Assembly: GCA_002401655.1 (NCBI GenBank) | Contig: NVTT01000066.1 | Location: 1,908-14,496 of the forward strand | DNA: 12,589 nucleotides | DNA from: Gammaproteobacteria bacterium | Lineage (GTDB): Bacteria; Pseudomonadota; Gammaproteobacteria; Enterobacterales; Kangiellaceae | Direction of reading: 5' to 3' | Program-made: the position numbers and the translations under genes | In this document: positions 5,302-12,354 of the stretch, one piece after another | How positions within the stretch are numbered: position 1 is the stretch's first letter | Layout of the letters: each line of letters opens with the position of its first letter | The notes under the pieces: generated by a model | Database searches by the model: none | What the model saw: only the letters and a program-made list of their open reading frames with translations | What the model was told of the DNA's origin: nothing

Positions 5302-7182
5302 CTAAATACCCAAAGAAAAAGCAGCCTTAATTCTCTGAGTAAATATATCAGCCTCCTCAAAACCAACAGCTCTTAATCTCTGACTTTCATTTCCCCTCTT
5401 ATCAAAAAATAAAATACTCGGTAATCCTCGAACTTTATAATGCTTCATCAACGCTTTATCTTCAGCATCATTAGCCGTCACATCCGCCTGAATAAGAACC
5501 GTGTTAGAAAGCGCATTAACCACATCAGGATGAGGAAATACTATTTCCTCAAACTCATAACAGGCAGTACAACTAGTGGCAAAGAAATCAAACATGACTG
5601 ACTGCCCGTTGGCATTCGCTTCGGCCACCTGTCTTTCAACATCTTGAATCGTTTTTACTCGCTTAAAATGAGTTTTTGTATCCGATTGTGATTGAGAGCT
5701 TTGACTAAGAGAGTTTCCCGCCGATAACCCTTTTAATGGCTTCAATAAATCACCATTTCCCATCGATGCACCCACCATCAATAACAAACCATAAACAAAG
5801 ATAAATAACCCAATGCCTTTCCAAAGTTTTGCAATGCTGGATTCAACCTGAGACAACGCGCCCATATAAGTCGCAGTAACAATCATTAATACCGACCATA
5901 AAACCATATTTAAAGTTTCAGGGATTAAATGCTTAGTGATAAAAAGTGCCATGCCAATCATGCCCACACCAAACGCAGCCTTCACACTATTCATCCAACC
6001 TCCGGCTTTAGGCAGTAACTTTCCGCCACCTACGCCGACTAACAATAATGGGATCCCCATGCCAACCGCTAAAGAATAAAGTGCCACACCGCCAATCACC
6101 GCATCACCCGTTTGAGCAATGTAAAGTAAAACACCTGCCACCGGCACTGTTACACAAGGCGATACCACTAAGGCAGAAAGCACTCCCATTCCAGCGGCAC
6201 CCGCTAAGGTTCCGCTTTCCTGATTATTAGACACATTGGTGAGTTTGTTGCGCATACCTGATGGCAATTGAAGTTCATAAAAACCAAACATGGATAAAGA
6301 TAAAAGAACAAATACAACCGCAGCCGGTACTACAAACCAAGCAGATTGTAAGGAGTTACTATTGATATCTACCCCGAATAAACTAGTCGCACTTCCAACC
6401 ACAAATCCGATAATGGCAAAGGGAATAGCCATCGATTGCGTATAAGTAAGCGACAATAGAAAAGAGCGTTTCATGGTAATGCTTTTGCCTTGCCCGACAA
6501 TAATACTCGATAAAATCGGAACCATCGGCAATACACAAGGGGTAAAGGCTAAGCCTATTCCAAGTAACACCATATAAAATACTATTTCGAGAAGGCTTTT
6601 ATCACTCAAGAAATTAGAGACTTTTTCTTGCTCCGGTACAAAATCAGTCGCACTGTTTTTTGGCTCTTCAATCGGTTTTGCAGGTTGACTCACTAACGCA
6701 CTTTGAACAATCGAAGTTGCTTTTAGTTGATAGGTCTTTTCTTCAGGTGGATAACAAAGCCCTGCTTCTGCACAGCCTTGATATTCCACGGTAAAAGAAA
6801 AGTCTTTTTGAGGCGACTTAAACGGCACACTGATTTCAAGATTATGATAATAAACCTCAACGTCACCAAGGTACTCATCTACTTTCTTTTTTCCATCAGG
6901 AATATAAGCGTCCGAGAGAACCGCATTTTCGGCATTAAAGAGAAAACGGCTACGGTATAGATAATAATCATCGGCTATTTCAAAGCGGACGATGACTTCA
7001 TCGTCTAACACTTCCGATGTCACTTTGAACGCTTCATCCACATCTAAAAACTCAGAGGAGCCACCGAATAAGGCTTCTAAATCGATTGCTTCTTCTGCTT
7101 TAGCTACCGTATTGAAGAAAAATATAGAAATAATTAAAATTCTTAACATAAAACTATTTTTGTTTTGTAAAATGCATTTCAT
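5302..7182 (-). CDS. dsbD: Thiol:disulfide interchange protein DsbD
   Basis: This 626-aa, three-domain protein carries electrons from cytoplasmic thioredoxin across the inner membrane to periplasmic thiol proteins such as DsbC and TlpA/DsbE-like reductases. A signal peptide ends near AKA-EE (27-31). The periplasmic alpha domain holds Cys137 and Cys143 (GCAEAGLC), spaced as in E. coli. The membrane beta domain (about 195-475) has about eight helices with Cys216 in TPCVLPMVP and Cys343 in SPCVTVPVAG. The C-terminal thioredoxin-like gamma domain holds Cys538-Thr-Ala-Cys541 and the cis-proline at GLP588. All six redox cysteines are present. It is longer than E. coli DsbD (565 aa), mainly in the linkers at 160-195 and 485-510. 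Met12 is an alternative start; neither has a strong ribosome-binding site. It starts 6 nt after the small membrane-protein gene. Confidence 0.96.
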   Translation of the reverse strand: MKCILQNKNSFMLRILIISIFFFNTVAKAEEAIDLEALFGGSSEFLDVDEAFKVTSEVLDDEVIVRFEIADDYYLYRSRFLFNAENAVLSDAYIPDGKKKVDEYLGDVEVYYHNLEISVPFKSPQKDFSFTVEYQGCAEAGLCYPPEEKTYQLKATSIVQSALVSQPAKPIEEPKNSATDFVPEQEKVSNFLSDKSLLEIVFYMVLLGIGLAFTPCVLPMVPILSSIIVGQGKSITMKRSFLLSLTYTQSMAIPFAIIGFVVGSATSLFGVDINSNSLQSAWFVVPAAVVFVLLSLSMFGFYELQLPSGMRNKLTNVSNNQESGTLAGAAGMGVLSALVVSPCVTVPVAGVLLYIAQTGDAVIGGVALYSLAVGMGIPLLLVGVGGGKLLPKAGGWMNSVKAAFGVGMIGMALFITKHLIPETLNMVLWSVLMIVTATYMGALSQVESSIAKLWKGIGLFIFVYGLLLMVGASMGNGDLLKPLKGLSAGNSLSQSSQSQSDTKTHFKRVKTIQDVERQVAEANANGQSVMFDFFATSCTACYEFEEIVFPHPDVVNALSNTVLIQADVTANDAEDKALMKHYKVRGLPSILFFDKRGNESQRLRAVGFEEADIFTQRIKAAFSLGI

Positions 7183-7188
7183 TAGTTT

Positions 7189-7416
7189 TTATCTTTTGTT
7201 GTAATCGTTAAATTTATTAAAACAGAAAGCCGATATAACACCTACACACGCACCCAAAGACATAGATTTCGCATAGCCACTCAGCACTTGGTGAGCATCA
7301 AGATCATCCACAAAGAAAAGGCTGGTAATCAAAGCAAATGAAACTAGCCCGAAATACAGTCCACCGATGCCACAAAACCAAACATTTAAAATTAACGCTC
7401 TATCCATTATTTTCAT
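7189..7416 (-). CDS. Small two-helix membrane protein, unknown family
   Basis: This is a 75-aa protein that I do not recognise. It has two hydrophobic segments (about 8-35 and 48-67) joined by a short acidic loop, DDLDAH (37-42). It ends in a polar, basic tail, FNDYNKR. There is no signal peptide cleavage site and no cysteine pair of CxxC type, though single cysteines occur at 15, 57 and 65. The ATG at 7416 is preferred over Met4 because AGG lies about 8 nt upstream of it. The stop is 6 nt before the dsbD start, so the gene probably leads the dsbD operon. It diverges from the two-component system and lies just downstream of the PmrA-like box. A role linked to DsbD is suggested only by position. 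Confidence 0.72.
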   Translation of the reverse strand: MKIMDRALILNVWFCGIGGLYFGLVSFALITSLFFVDDLDAHQVLSGYAKSMSLGACVGVISAFCFNKFNDYNKR

Positions 7417-7471
7417 AATCAGCCTATTGTATTTCGTTTGTTACTCTATGATTGGATATTAAATATTAAAC

Positions 7472-7488
7472 ATTAAGCCTCGCTTAAA
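7472..7488 (-). promoter_or_regulatory. PmrA/QseB-type response-regulator box, full match
   Basis: Read on the minus strand, the site is TTTAAG-CGAGG-CTTAAT, fitting the PmrA-type consensus YTTAAK-N5-YTTAAK at every defined position. OmpR-family regulators bind such 11-bp-period direct repeats as tandem dimers. Toward the minus-strand gene, AT-rich -10-like stretches (TTTAAT, TAATAT) follow within 2-16 nt, so the box could sit over the -35 region of the small-protein/dsbD promoter. Toward the plus strand it lies 25 nt upstream of the regulator operon's -35. Additional TTAA cores occur at 7459 and 7466. The regulator encoded next door is the natural candidate ligand; binding is inferred. Confidence 0.55.
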
Positions 7489-7513
7489 CTTCGATCTCTG
7501 ACTGAATTTTATT

Positions 7514-7542
7514 TTGACAAACTATCCCTCCTGCCATATATT
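7514..7542 (+). promoter_or_regulatory. Strong sigma-70-like promoter of the two-component/FTR1 operon
   Basis: TTGACA (7514-7519) matches the -35 consensus exactly and is 17 nt from TATATT (7537-7542), which differs from the -10 consensus at one position. Transcription would start near 7549, giving a leader of about 83 nt before the regulator ATG at 7632. A second exact TTGACA (7541-7546) overlaps the -10 and has a less well placed TATGAA (7566-7571) behind it, so a second promoter is possible. Confidence 0.7.
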
Positions 7543-7553
7543 GACACTTATTA

Positions 7554-7579
7554 GTTTCATATTCCTATGAAAATGAAAC
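7554..7579. repeat. Inverted/direct repeat in the regulator-operon leader
   Basis: GTTTCAT (7554-7560) pairs with ATGAAAC (7573-7579). A second copy of ATGAAA (7567-7572) lies directly before the right arm and can pair alternatively with TTTCAT. The site starts just after the predicted transcription start, so it could be an operator or a weak RNA hairpin. Confidence 0.55.
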
Positions 7580-7631
7580 ACACTGAAAGCTAGTTCTTTT
7601 ATTTTAACCGTATGTATAAAAATGGCATGTT

Positions 7632-8291
7632 ATGAGATTACTCCTCGTTGAAGATGATGTTTATTTACAAAAAAGTCTTTCAATAGCTCTAAAGCAAAAA
7701 GGATACACATTAAGCTGTGTTAGCTCGGGAAAAGAAGCTATTGTAAGCGCGGAATGGGATTCCATAGACTTGGTTGTATTAGATTTAGGCTTACCAGATA
7801 TTGATGGTCTAGAAGTGTTAAAAGAAATTAAATCTTTTAATTCTGCAATGCCCGTTCTGTTATTAACAGCTAGAGATAAAATATCTGACAGGGTGAAAGG
7901 CTTAGATTCTGGCGCTGACGATTACCTTGTTAAACCGTTTAATGTTGACGAACTTGTCGCAAGACTTCGAGTATTGGAACGACGAGTCAGTCAACAAAGT
8001 GGTTTGACGATTGATAACAAAGGGCTATCCCTTGACTCAAAGGGTCATACTGCGACACTCGATGGTCAAATAATGGATTTGCCAAAAAAAGAGTTTTTAC
8101 TATTAAAAGCGTTAATGGAGGCTCTAGGTCGCGTACTAACCAAAGATAGCTTGGAGGCCAAGGTTTATGATATGGGAGAAGAGGCATTAAGTAACTCAAT
8201 TGAAGTTCATATGCATCATTTACGTAAAAAATTACCTAAGAATTTTATCAAAACCATTAGAGGTGTGGGTTACACCATTCCAAAAAACTAA
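7632..8291 (+). CDS. OmpR/PhoB-family response regulator (QseB/PmrA-like)
   Basis: This is a 219-aa cytoplasmic transcription regulator. The receiver domain (1-115) has the acidic pocket E7-D8-D9, phospho-acceptor Asp51 (VLDLGLPD), Thr79 (LLTA) and Lys101 (VKPF). The C-terminal winged helix (about 125-217) has the LPKKEFLLLKALM segment, the recognition-helix region NSIEVHMHHLRKKL (188-201) and the wing TIRGVGYTI (208-216). This layout is that of QseB/PmrA/BasR-type regulators, which are phosphorylated by a partner kinase and bind tandem repeats. The kinase gene starts 6 nt after its stop. The ribosome-binding site is weak (no clear GGAG), although the promoter is strong. A matching DNA box lies in the divergent intergenic region. 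Confidence 0.93.
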   Translation: MRLLLVEDDVYLQKSLSIALKQKGYTLSCVSSGKEAIVSAEWDSIDLVVLDLGLPDIDGLEVLKEIKSFNSAMPVLLLTARDKISDRVKGLDSGADDYLVKPFNVDELVARLRVLERRVSQQSGLTIDNKGLSLDSKGHTATLDGQIMDLPKKEFLLLKALMEALGRVLTKDSLEAKVYDMGEEALSNSIEVHMHHLRKKLPKNFIKTIRGVGYTIPKN

Positions 8292-8297
8292 TAATTT

Positions 8298-9848
8298 ATG
8301 ACTTCTATTCGAATTTTTCTTACAGCTAGTGTAATAGCGATAGTTATCCTTGCCAATTTTTTAGCAGCCGTAAAGGGATACCAATCCAGCATGCAGCGTT
8401 CAGATGAAATTTTTGATTCAAAAATGCTCCATGTCGCAAAATTAATCACTTCTTTATTTTCTGAAAATTCACAAATTCAAATAGATCATTCTAAAAATCT
8501 ACCATCCAAAAAATTTCAGCCGCATTCGTTAAATGATAGTAATTTGATTTATACAATACAAAATCAACATGGAAATATCCTTGCACAATCTGATTTTCTT
8601 GACAATAAGTCTTTTCCAATGCATGAACTTAATCAGGCAACAGCTCGAAAAGAAGCCCTTTATGATTGGGTCAATTTTAGTGGTTATCGTTGGCGTCAAC
8701 TAAAATATTTTGACGAAAAATCAGATTTACGCGTTGTGCTTATGGAAAAACAAAGTGATCGTTTTTTACTTGCTGAAACAGTCGTACTTGAATCAATTTA
8801 TCCGATATTATTTGCTATACCAAGCATCGCACTGATAATATTTTTTATTATTGGTAAGGGGCTAAATCCACTAAAAACACTCTCAAAAGAGTTGATGACA
8901 AAAAAGGCTAACAACCTCTCGCCGATACAAATACCAACTTTACCAAAGGAACTTGGACAGCTGACCGGCAATCTAAATCATTTACTAGAGCGTTTGGATG
9001 GAGCAATCCATCGCGAGAAACGTTTTTCTGCTGATGCTGCTCATGAACTTAGAACGCCAATCACTGCTCTCGGTTTACAAATGACCAACCTATTAAATGA
9101 TATCGACTTAGCGAATCGGCCATCGGTTGAGAAAGAAGGCATAACCATTATAAAATTAACCGATTCGATTTTCGATCTTAATCTTGGTATTCAAAGAATG
9201 AGTCATTTAGTCGAACAAATTTTAACCCTTAATCAATTTTCTGTAGACGACTATTGCGAAAATTTTAGACCTGTTAATTTAATCAAAGTTTTAAGGCAAA
9301 CAATTGCCGAAGTTTATCCCCTAATCGAAGACAAACAACAAAGTATTGAGTTACTTATTGAAACAAAAGACTTCGCTTCTATTAACAATCAAATAAATGA
9401 GATAGAAGAAAATTACATGGTTGATGGTGATTACCACGGTCTCATTTGTCTATTCAGCAATATTATAGAAAATGCAAATAAATACACACCAAAAGGTGGT
9501 AGTATTCGAATGATCGTTAGTCAAAAAAGCAATATACTTATAATTAGTTTGCTAGATTCTGGTCCCGGAATTTCTGAAAAAGAAAAAGAACGCATCTTCG
9601 ATCGTTTTTATAGAGTCGGAGGGGATTCACACCAATCAAATGTGCCCGGTTGCGGGTTAGGGTTATCGATCGTGAAAGAAATTGCATTAAGACACGGTGC
9701 AATAATCGATTTGTATTCAAAAAAACAGGTGCTGGACAAACACCAAATCCACTTAATCAATGCGTGTTCTATTAATTTTGAAATAGGATTGTGGTTTAAC
9801 GTTATTTTTTCAAAAGATAAAATAAATGGAAAAAATGAAACTGAATAG
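8298..9848 (+). CDS. QseC/PmrB-like membrane sensor histidine kinase
   Basis: This is a 516-aa inner-membrane kinase. It has a first membrane helix at about 6-24, a periplasmic sensor region at about 25-165 of the 2CSK_N type seen in QseC, and a second helix at about 166-187. A short HAMP-like linker follows. The H box is FSADAAHELRTP with His249; the N box is NIIENANKYTPKGG (388-401). The G1 box is DSGPGI (420-425), the F box is RFYR and the G2 box is GCGLGLSIVKE (451-461). It is longer than typical QseC (about 450 aa). The extra length lies at about 350-378 and 474-497, inside or next to the ATP-binding domain. It should phosphorylate the upstream regulator. Its last 23 nt overlap the cupredoxin gene if that gene starts at its first ATG. 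Confidence 0.93.
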   Translation: MTSIRIFLTASVIAIVILANFLAAVKGYQSSMQRSDEIFDSKMLHVAKLITSLFSENSQIQIDHSKNLPSKKFQPHSLNDSNLIYTIQNQHGNILAQSDFLDNKSFPMHELNQATARKEALYDWVNFSGYRWRQLKYFDEKSDLRVVLMEKQSDRFLLAETVVLESIYPILFAIPSIALIIFFIIGKGLNPLKTLSKELMTKKANNLSPIQIPTLPKELGQLTGNLNHLLERLDGAIHREKRFSADAAHELRTPITALGLQMTNLLNDIDLANRPSVEKEGITIIKLTDSIFDLNLGIQRMSHLVEQILTLNQFSVDDYCENFRPVNLIKVLRQTIAEVYPLIEDKQQSIELLIETKDFASINNQINEIEENYMVDGDYHGLICLFSNIIENANKYTPKGGSIRMIVSQKSNILIISLLDSGPGISEKEKERIFDRFYRVGGDSHQSNVPGCGLGLSIVKEIALRHGAIIDLYSKKQVLDKHQIHLINACSINFEIGLWFNVIFSKDKINGKNETE

Positions 9849-10185
9849 AATGAAACGACTCAAACAAAACTGGTTCTTTTTTTTGCTGTTGTTCATCCTA
9901 AGTCCAACCGTAATTGGAGAGCGAAGGGTTATTCATATAGAAATCATTAATCACTTATTTGTTCCCGACCAGATTACTATTAAATCGGGCGAAAAGATAA
10001 AGTTGGTTATCTTCAATCGAGATAAAACACCTGAAGAATTTGAAAGTTACGAGTTAAATCGAGAAAAAGTCATTATGGGGGGGCGAAAAGCGAATATTTT
10101 TATTGGCCCTTTAGCCACCGGTGAATATCCGTTTTTTGGTGAGTTTAACCAAAAAACAGCTTTAGGTAAAATAATTGTTGAGTAG
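9826..10185 (+). CDS. Secreted cupredoxin-fold protein of the FTR1-associated type
   Basis: This is a 119-aa protein with a basic N-terminus, a hydrophobic core (WFFFLLLFILSPTVIG, 16-31) acting as signal peptide or anchor, and an approximately 85-aa beta-sandwich. Family signatures are NHLFVPDQITIKSGEKIKLVI (split around 42-62), DKTPEEFESYELNREKVI (66-83), IGPLATGEYPFFGEF (93-107) and TALGKIIV. This is the cupredoxin found next to FTR1 permeases (the FtrB type), thought to help iron oxidation or delivery. There is no cysteine in the mature part, so it lacks a classical type 1 copper site; candidate ligands are His37, His43, Met84 and the acidic residues. The start is uncertain among Met1, Met4 (best GGA spacing) and Met9. 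The permease gene follows after 9 nt. Confidence 0.87.
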   Translation: MEKMKLNRMKRLKQNWFFFLLLFILSPTVIGERRVIHIEIINHLFVPDQITIKSGEKIKLVIFNRDKTPEEFESYELNREKVIMGGRKANIFIGPLATGEYPFFGEFNQKTALGKIIVE

Positions 10186-10194
10186 ATATTGTAA

Positions 10195-11016
10195 ATGATT
10201 GATGCGCTAATAATTACCTTACGTGAGACTCTTGAAGCTTCATTAATTATCAGTTTTTTATTGATTTTCAGTAAAGTGCAAGGAATAAGCTTTAGATGGC
10301 TTATCTACGCACTTATAACAGGATTAATCATAGCATTTGTTTTTGCCCAACAAATGCCTGAAATATCTGAACTTGGTGATGGTATAGGACAAGAAGTATT
10401 ACAAAGCGGTATCTTATTTTGCATAGCAATGACGCTTTTAATTATCCAATTTTTTATAGCTATCCGTGAAAACAATAATCTTTCAGTTAACAATCAACCC
10501 ATCTCTAACCAACAAGGTGACAACGCTTTCTCATACTATTATGGATTAGCTATTTCTACAGCCATAAGCTTAGAAGGTGCAGAAATAATGATTTATATAC
10601 ACAGTCAATTACAAATAAGTGAAAATACTGCACCGTCAATTACTGGCGGTTTTTTAGGGCTAGGTATTGGCATTAGTATGGCGGTTATTTTTTATTATTT
10701 ATTGACCCAAATCATCCCAAAATATGGCGTTCTTTTGAGCCGAATATTTATCATACTTATTTCAGCAGCTATGCTTTCTCAAAGTCTCACTTTTTTAATG
10801 CAGGCCGGGTTAATTGAAAGCGATTTGCCCTTTTGGAACACTGACTGGATTGTTTCAGAAACATCTTTTATTGGACAAATTTTGTATTCCTTAATTGGTT
10901 ACGAGTCAACACCAACTTTTTCGCAAGTGGTTCTATACATTTCGACAATCGTTTTAGCCTTCATAACCCCCTTTATTCACGCAAAATATCATTCGAGATT
11001 ATCTCCAGATGCTTAG
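10195..11016 (+). CDS. FTR1-family iron permease
   Basis: This is a 273-aa inner-membrane protein with about seven hydrophobic segments, the usual FTR1/EfeU/FtrC size. FTR1 permeases import iron that has been oxidised at the membrane, using two R-E-x-x-E motifs in helices 1 and 4. The first is intact here: RETLE at 10-14. At the position of the second the sequence is LEGAE (126-130, in AISLEGAEIMIY), so both glutamates remain but the arginine is replaced by leucine. A short hydrophilic loop (about 91-112) separates the two halves. The ribosome-binding site is weak, consistent with coupling to the cupredoxin gene. Its last 8 nt overlap the start of the beta-barrel gene. Iron is the likely substrate by family; the changed motif leaves some doubt. 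Confidence 0.9.
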   Translation: MIDALIITLRETLEASLIISFLLIFSKVQGISFRWLIYALITGLIIAFVFAQQMPEISELGDGIGQEVLQSGILFCIAMTLLIIQFFIAIRENNNLSVNNQPISNQQGDNAFSYYYGLAISTAISLEGAEIMIYIHSQLQISENTAPSITGGFLGLGIGISMAVIFYYLLTQIIPKYGVLLSRIFIILISAAMLSQSLTFLMQAGLIESDLPFWNTDWIVSETSFIGQILYSLIGYESTPTFSQVVLYISTIVLAFITPFIHAKYHSRLSPDA

Positions 11017-11716
11017 ATTAAGGCTGTTTTTCAGTTCTACTATCATATTGTTTTTTACAGCATCTGATTGTAATGCGTTTTCGGCGGTCGACAAAATTTA
11101 TCATCCCTACGTTGAAACTAATAGCTGGGAGCTAGAAACCCGCGCTATTAGTGAACTAGATAATGAGCTTGCGGCGAGTCTTTCAGTATACCGATTAGGG
11201 ATTGGCAAGGATATTACCGAGAATCTGTTTATTGAGTTTTATGCAATTGGTAACAAAGATAACTCCCACACTATAGATATCAAAGCCTATGAAATAGAAA
11301 TACTTTACCAATATACAGAGCAAGGAGAATATTGGGCAGACATTGGTTTCCTATTTGAAATAGAGCAGAAAAAAGAAGATAACGAATGGGAAGGTAATTT
11401 TGCAGTATTAATTGAAAAGGAATTCGGTAAATGGAGCGCCACTCTCAACTTGCACCAGCAATATGTATTTATCAATGATCAAAAGCATGAATGGGAGTTT
11501 AAGCAAGCATTTCAATATCGTTATCGTTACTCACCGGCGATGGAGCCTGGAGTAGAATTGTACGTTGATCAAAATGACGTTTATTTAGGCGCTGTTTTAT
11601 TAGGTGGCAATAAATTATGGCATACATCGATTAATTGGGAAGTTGGCTTGTTGCAAGCCGTTAGCAATACAGAAGAAAAGCTAGTATTGCGAATGTTACT
11701 TGAATTGGAATTTTGA
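11009..11716 (+). CDS. Predicted outer-membrane beta-barrel protein, unknown family
   Basis: This is a 235-aa protein with a clear Sec signal peptide (hydrophobic core about 5-18, probable cleavage near CNA-FS at 21-25). The mature part is a series of alternating amphipathic strands rich in Tyr, Trp and acidic residues (for example IEFYAIG, EIEILYQYTEQGEYWADIGFLFEI by pieces, VLRMLLELEF). It ends in phenylalanine, the usual C-terminal signal for BAM-dependent insertion. About 200 mature residues would allow an 8- to 10-stranded barrel. I do not recognise a named family. The start overlaps the FTR1 stop by 8 nt, so it belongs to the same operon, and by context may be a porin-like channel or a surface sensor for the metal system. 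No clear terminator follows. Confidence 0.8.
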   Translation: MLRLRLFFSSTIILFFTASDCNAFSAVDKIYHPYVETNSWELETRAISELDNELAASLSVYRLGIGKDITENLFIEFYAIGNKDNSHTIDIKAYEIEILYQYTEQGEYWADIGFLFEIEQKKEDNEWEGNFAVLIEKEFGKWSATLNLHQQYVFINDQKHEWEFKQAFQYRYRYSPAMEPGVELYVDQNDVYLGAVLLGGNKLWHTSINWEVGLLQAVSNTEEKLVLRMLLELEF

Positions 11717-11761
11717 AAAATTGGAATATAGCTTTACCAAATTTTCCAAAAAATGGCAAAA

Positions 11762-11778
11762 TTTAAGATTCACATAAT
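11762..11778 (+). promoter_or_regulatory. Second PmrA/QseB-type box, one mismatch
   Basis: TTTAAG-ATTCA-CATAAT fits YTTAAK-N5-YTTAAK except for one A in the second half-site. The first half-site is identical to that of the box at 7472-7488, and the spacing is the same. It lies 60 nt upstream of the TlpA-like gene, in the correct orientation to act on it. The -10 element behind it is not clear. Because the region is AT-rich, a chance match cannot be excluded. Confidence 0.4.
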
Positions 11779-11838
11779 AAAAGCTAATTAGACTCAGCAA
11801 ATAGTAGTCGCGTCACTAAATTCGATAGGTAGTATTTA

Positions 11839-12300
11839 ATGAAAAAACTTAGCTTTATATTTCTAACAATGATTATATGCCTTAGCGCAAATAGCCATGC
11901 TTACGAATTAGAAGAATTAGACCTAAAACAGTATCAAGGAAAAGTCGTCTATCTCGATTTTTGGGCATCTTGGTGCATCCCATGCCGTAAATCATTTCCT
12001 TGGCTTAATGATTTAGGCAAAAAATACTCGTCAGACGAGCTTGTAGTAATAGCGGTTAATTTAGATAAGAAAAAATCGCTGGCAACAGAATTTTTAAATA
12101 AATATCCCGCTAGTTTTAAAATAATTTATGATCCTAAAGGCTTATTAGCTAAAAAGTATAAAATTAAGGGTATGCCTAGTAGCGTATTATTCGGGAAAGA
12201 TGGCAAGCCAAAATTTGCTCATAAAGGTTTTTTTCCTTCGAAAATTGAAAGTTATGAAAAAGAAATTGATCAGCTAATAGTACAATCTAAGAAAAAATAA
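11839..12300 (+). CDS. Periplasmic TlpA-like thioredoxin-family protein
   Basis: This is a 153-aa secreted thioredoxin-fold protein. A Sec signal peptide (about 1-21, ending SHA-YE) is followed by VVYLDFWASWCIPCRKSFPWL, quoted here as motif: WASWC46-I-P-C49 (43-49). The cis-proline is Pro113 in KGMPSSVLFG. The DPKGLLAKKYKIKGMP stretch is typical of TlpA/DsbE/ResA-like reductants. Such proteins reduce specific periplasmic disulfides or metal-site cysteines, and receive electrons from DsbD or CcdA; dsbD lies in the same region. A good AGGTAG ribosome-binding site lies upstream of the ATG. It is followed after 54 nt by the DUF4266 lipoprotein, a plausible client with two C-terminal cysteines. 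It could be part of the upstream operon by read-through, or be driven from its own 122-bp upstream gap. Confidence 0.92.
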   Translation: MKKLSFIFLTMIICLSANSHAYELEELDLKQYQGKVVYLDFWASWCIPCRKSFPWLNDLGKKYSSDELVVIAVNLDKKKSLATEFLNKYPASFKIIYDPKGLLAKKYKIKGMPSSVLFGKDGKPKFAHKGFFPSKIESYEKEIDQLIVQSKKK

Positions 12301-12325
12301 ATAGTTATCTAGTAATAAATAGTTA
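12296..12325. repeat. 12-bp perfect direct repeat, 18-bp period
   Basis: AATAAATAGTTA occurs at 12296-12307 and again at 12314-12325, starting at the stop codon of the TlpA-like gene and filling much of the gap before the lipoprotein gene. It is AT-rich and may be a simple duplication. Confidence 0.7.
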
Positions 12326-12354
12326 CCGAATAAATAAACATATGAGAGAGTTCC

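Noticed and set aside
6727..6960. Plus-strand open frames opposite dsbD (also 6048-6230 and 6992-7204)
   Set aside because: They are antisense shadows of a complete, unmistakable DsbD with all redox motifs.
7417..7631. Fur box controlling the FTR1 operon
   Set aside because: No convincing GATAATGATAATCATTATC-like 19-mer was found in this intergenic region; the TTAA repeats fit an OmpR-family box better.
11717..11838. Terminator after the beta-barrel gene
   Set aside because: TTGGAA/TTCCAA (11721-11726/11744-11749) is a weak AT-rich pairing with a 17-nt loop and is followed by A-rich, not T-rich, sequence; read-through into the TlpA gene remains possible.
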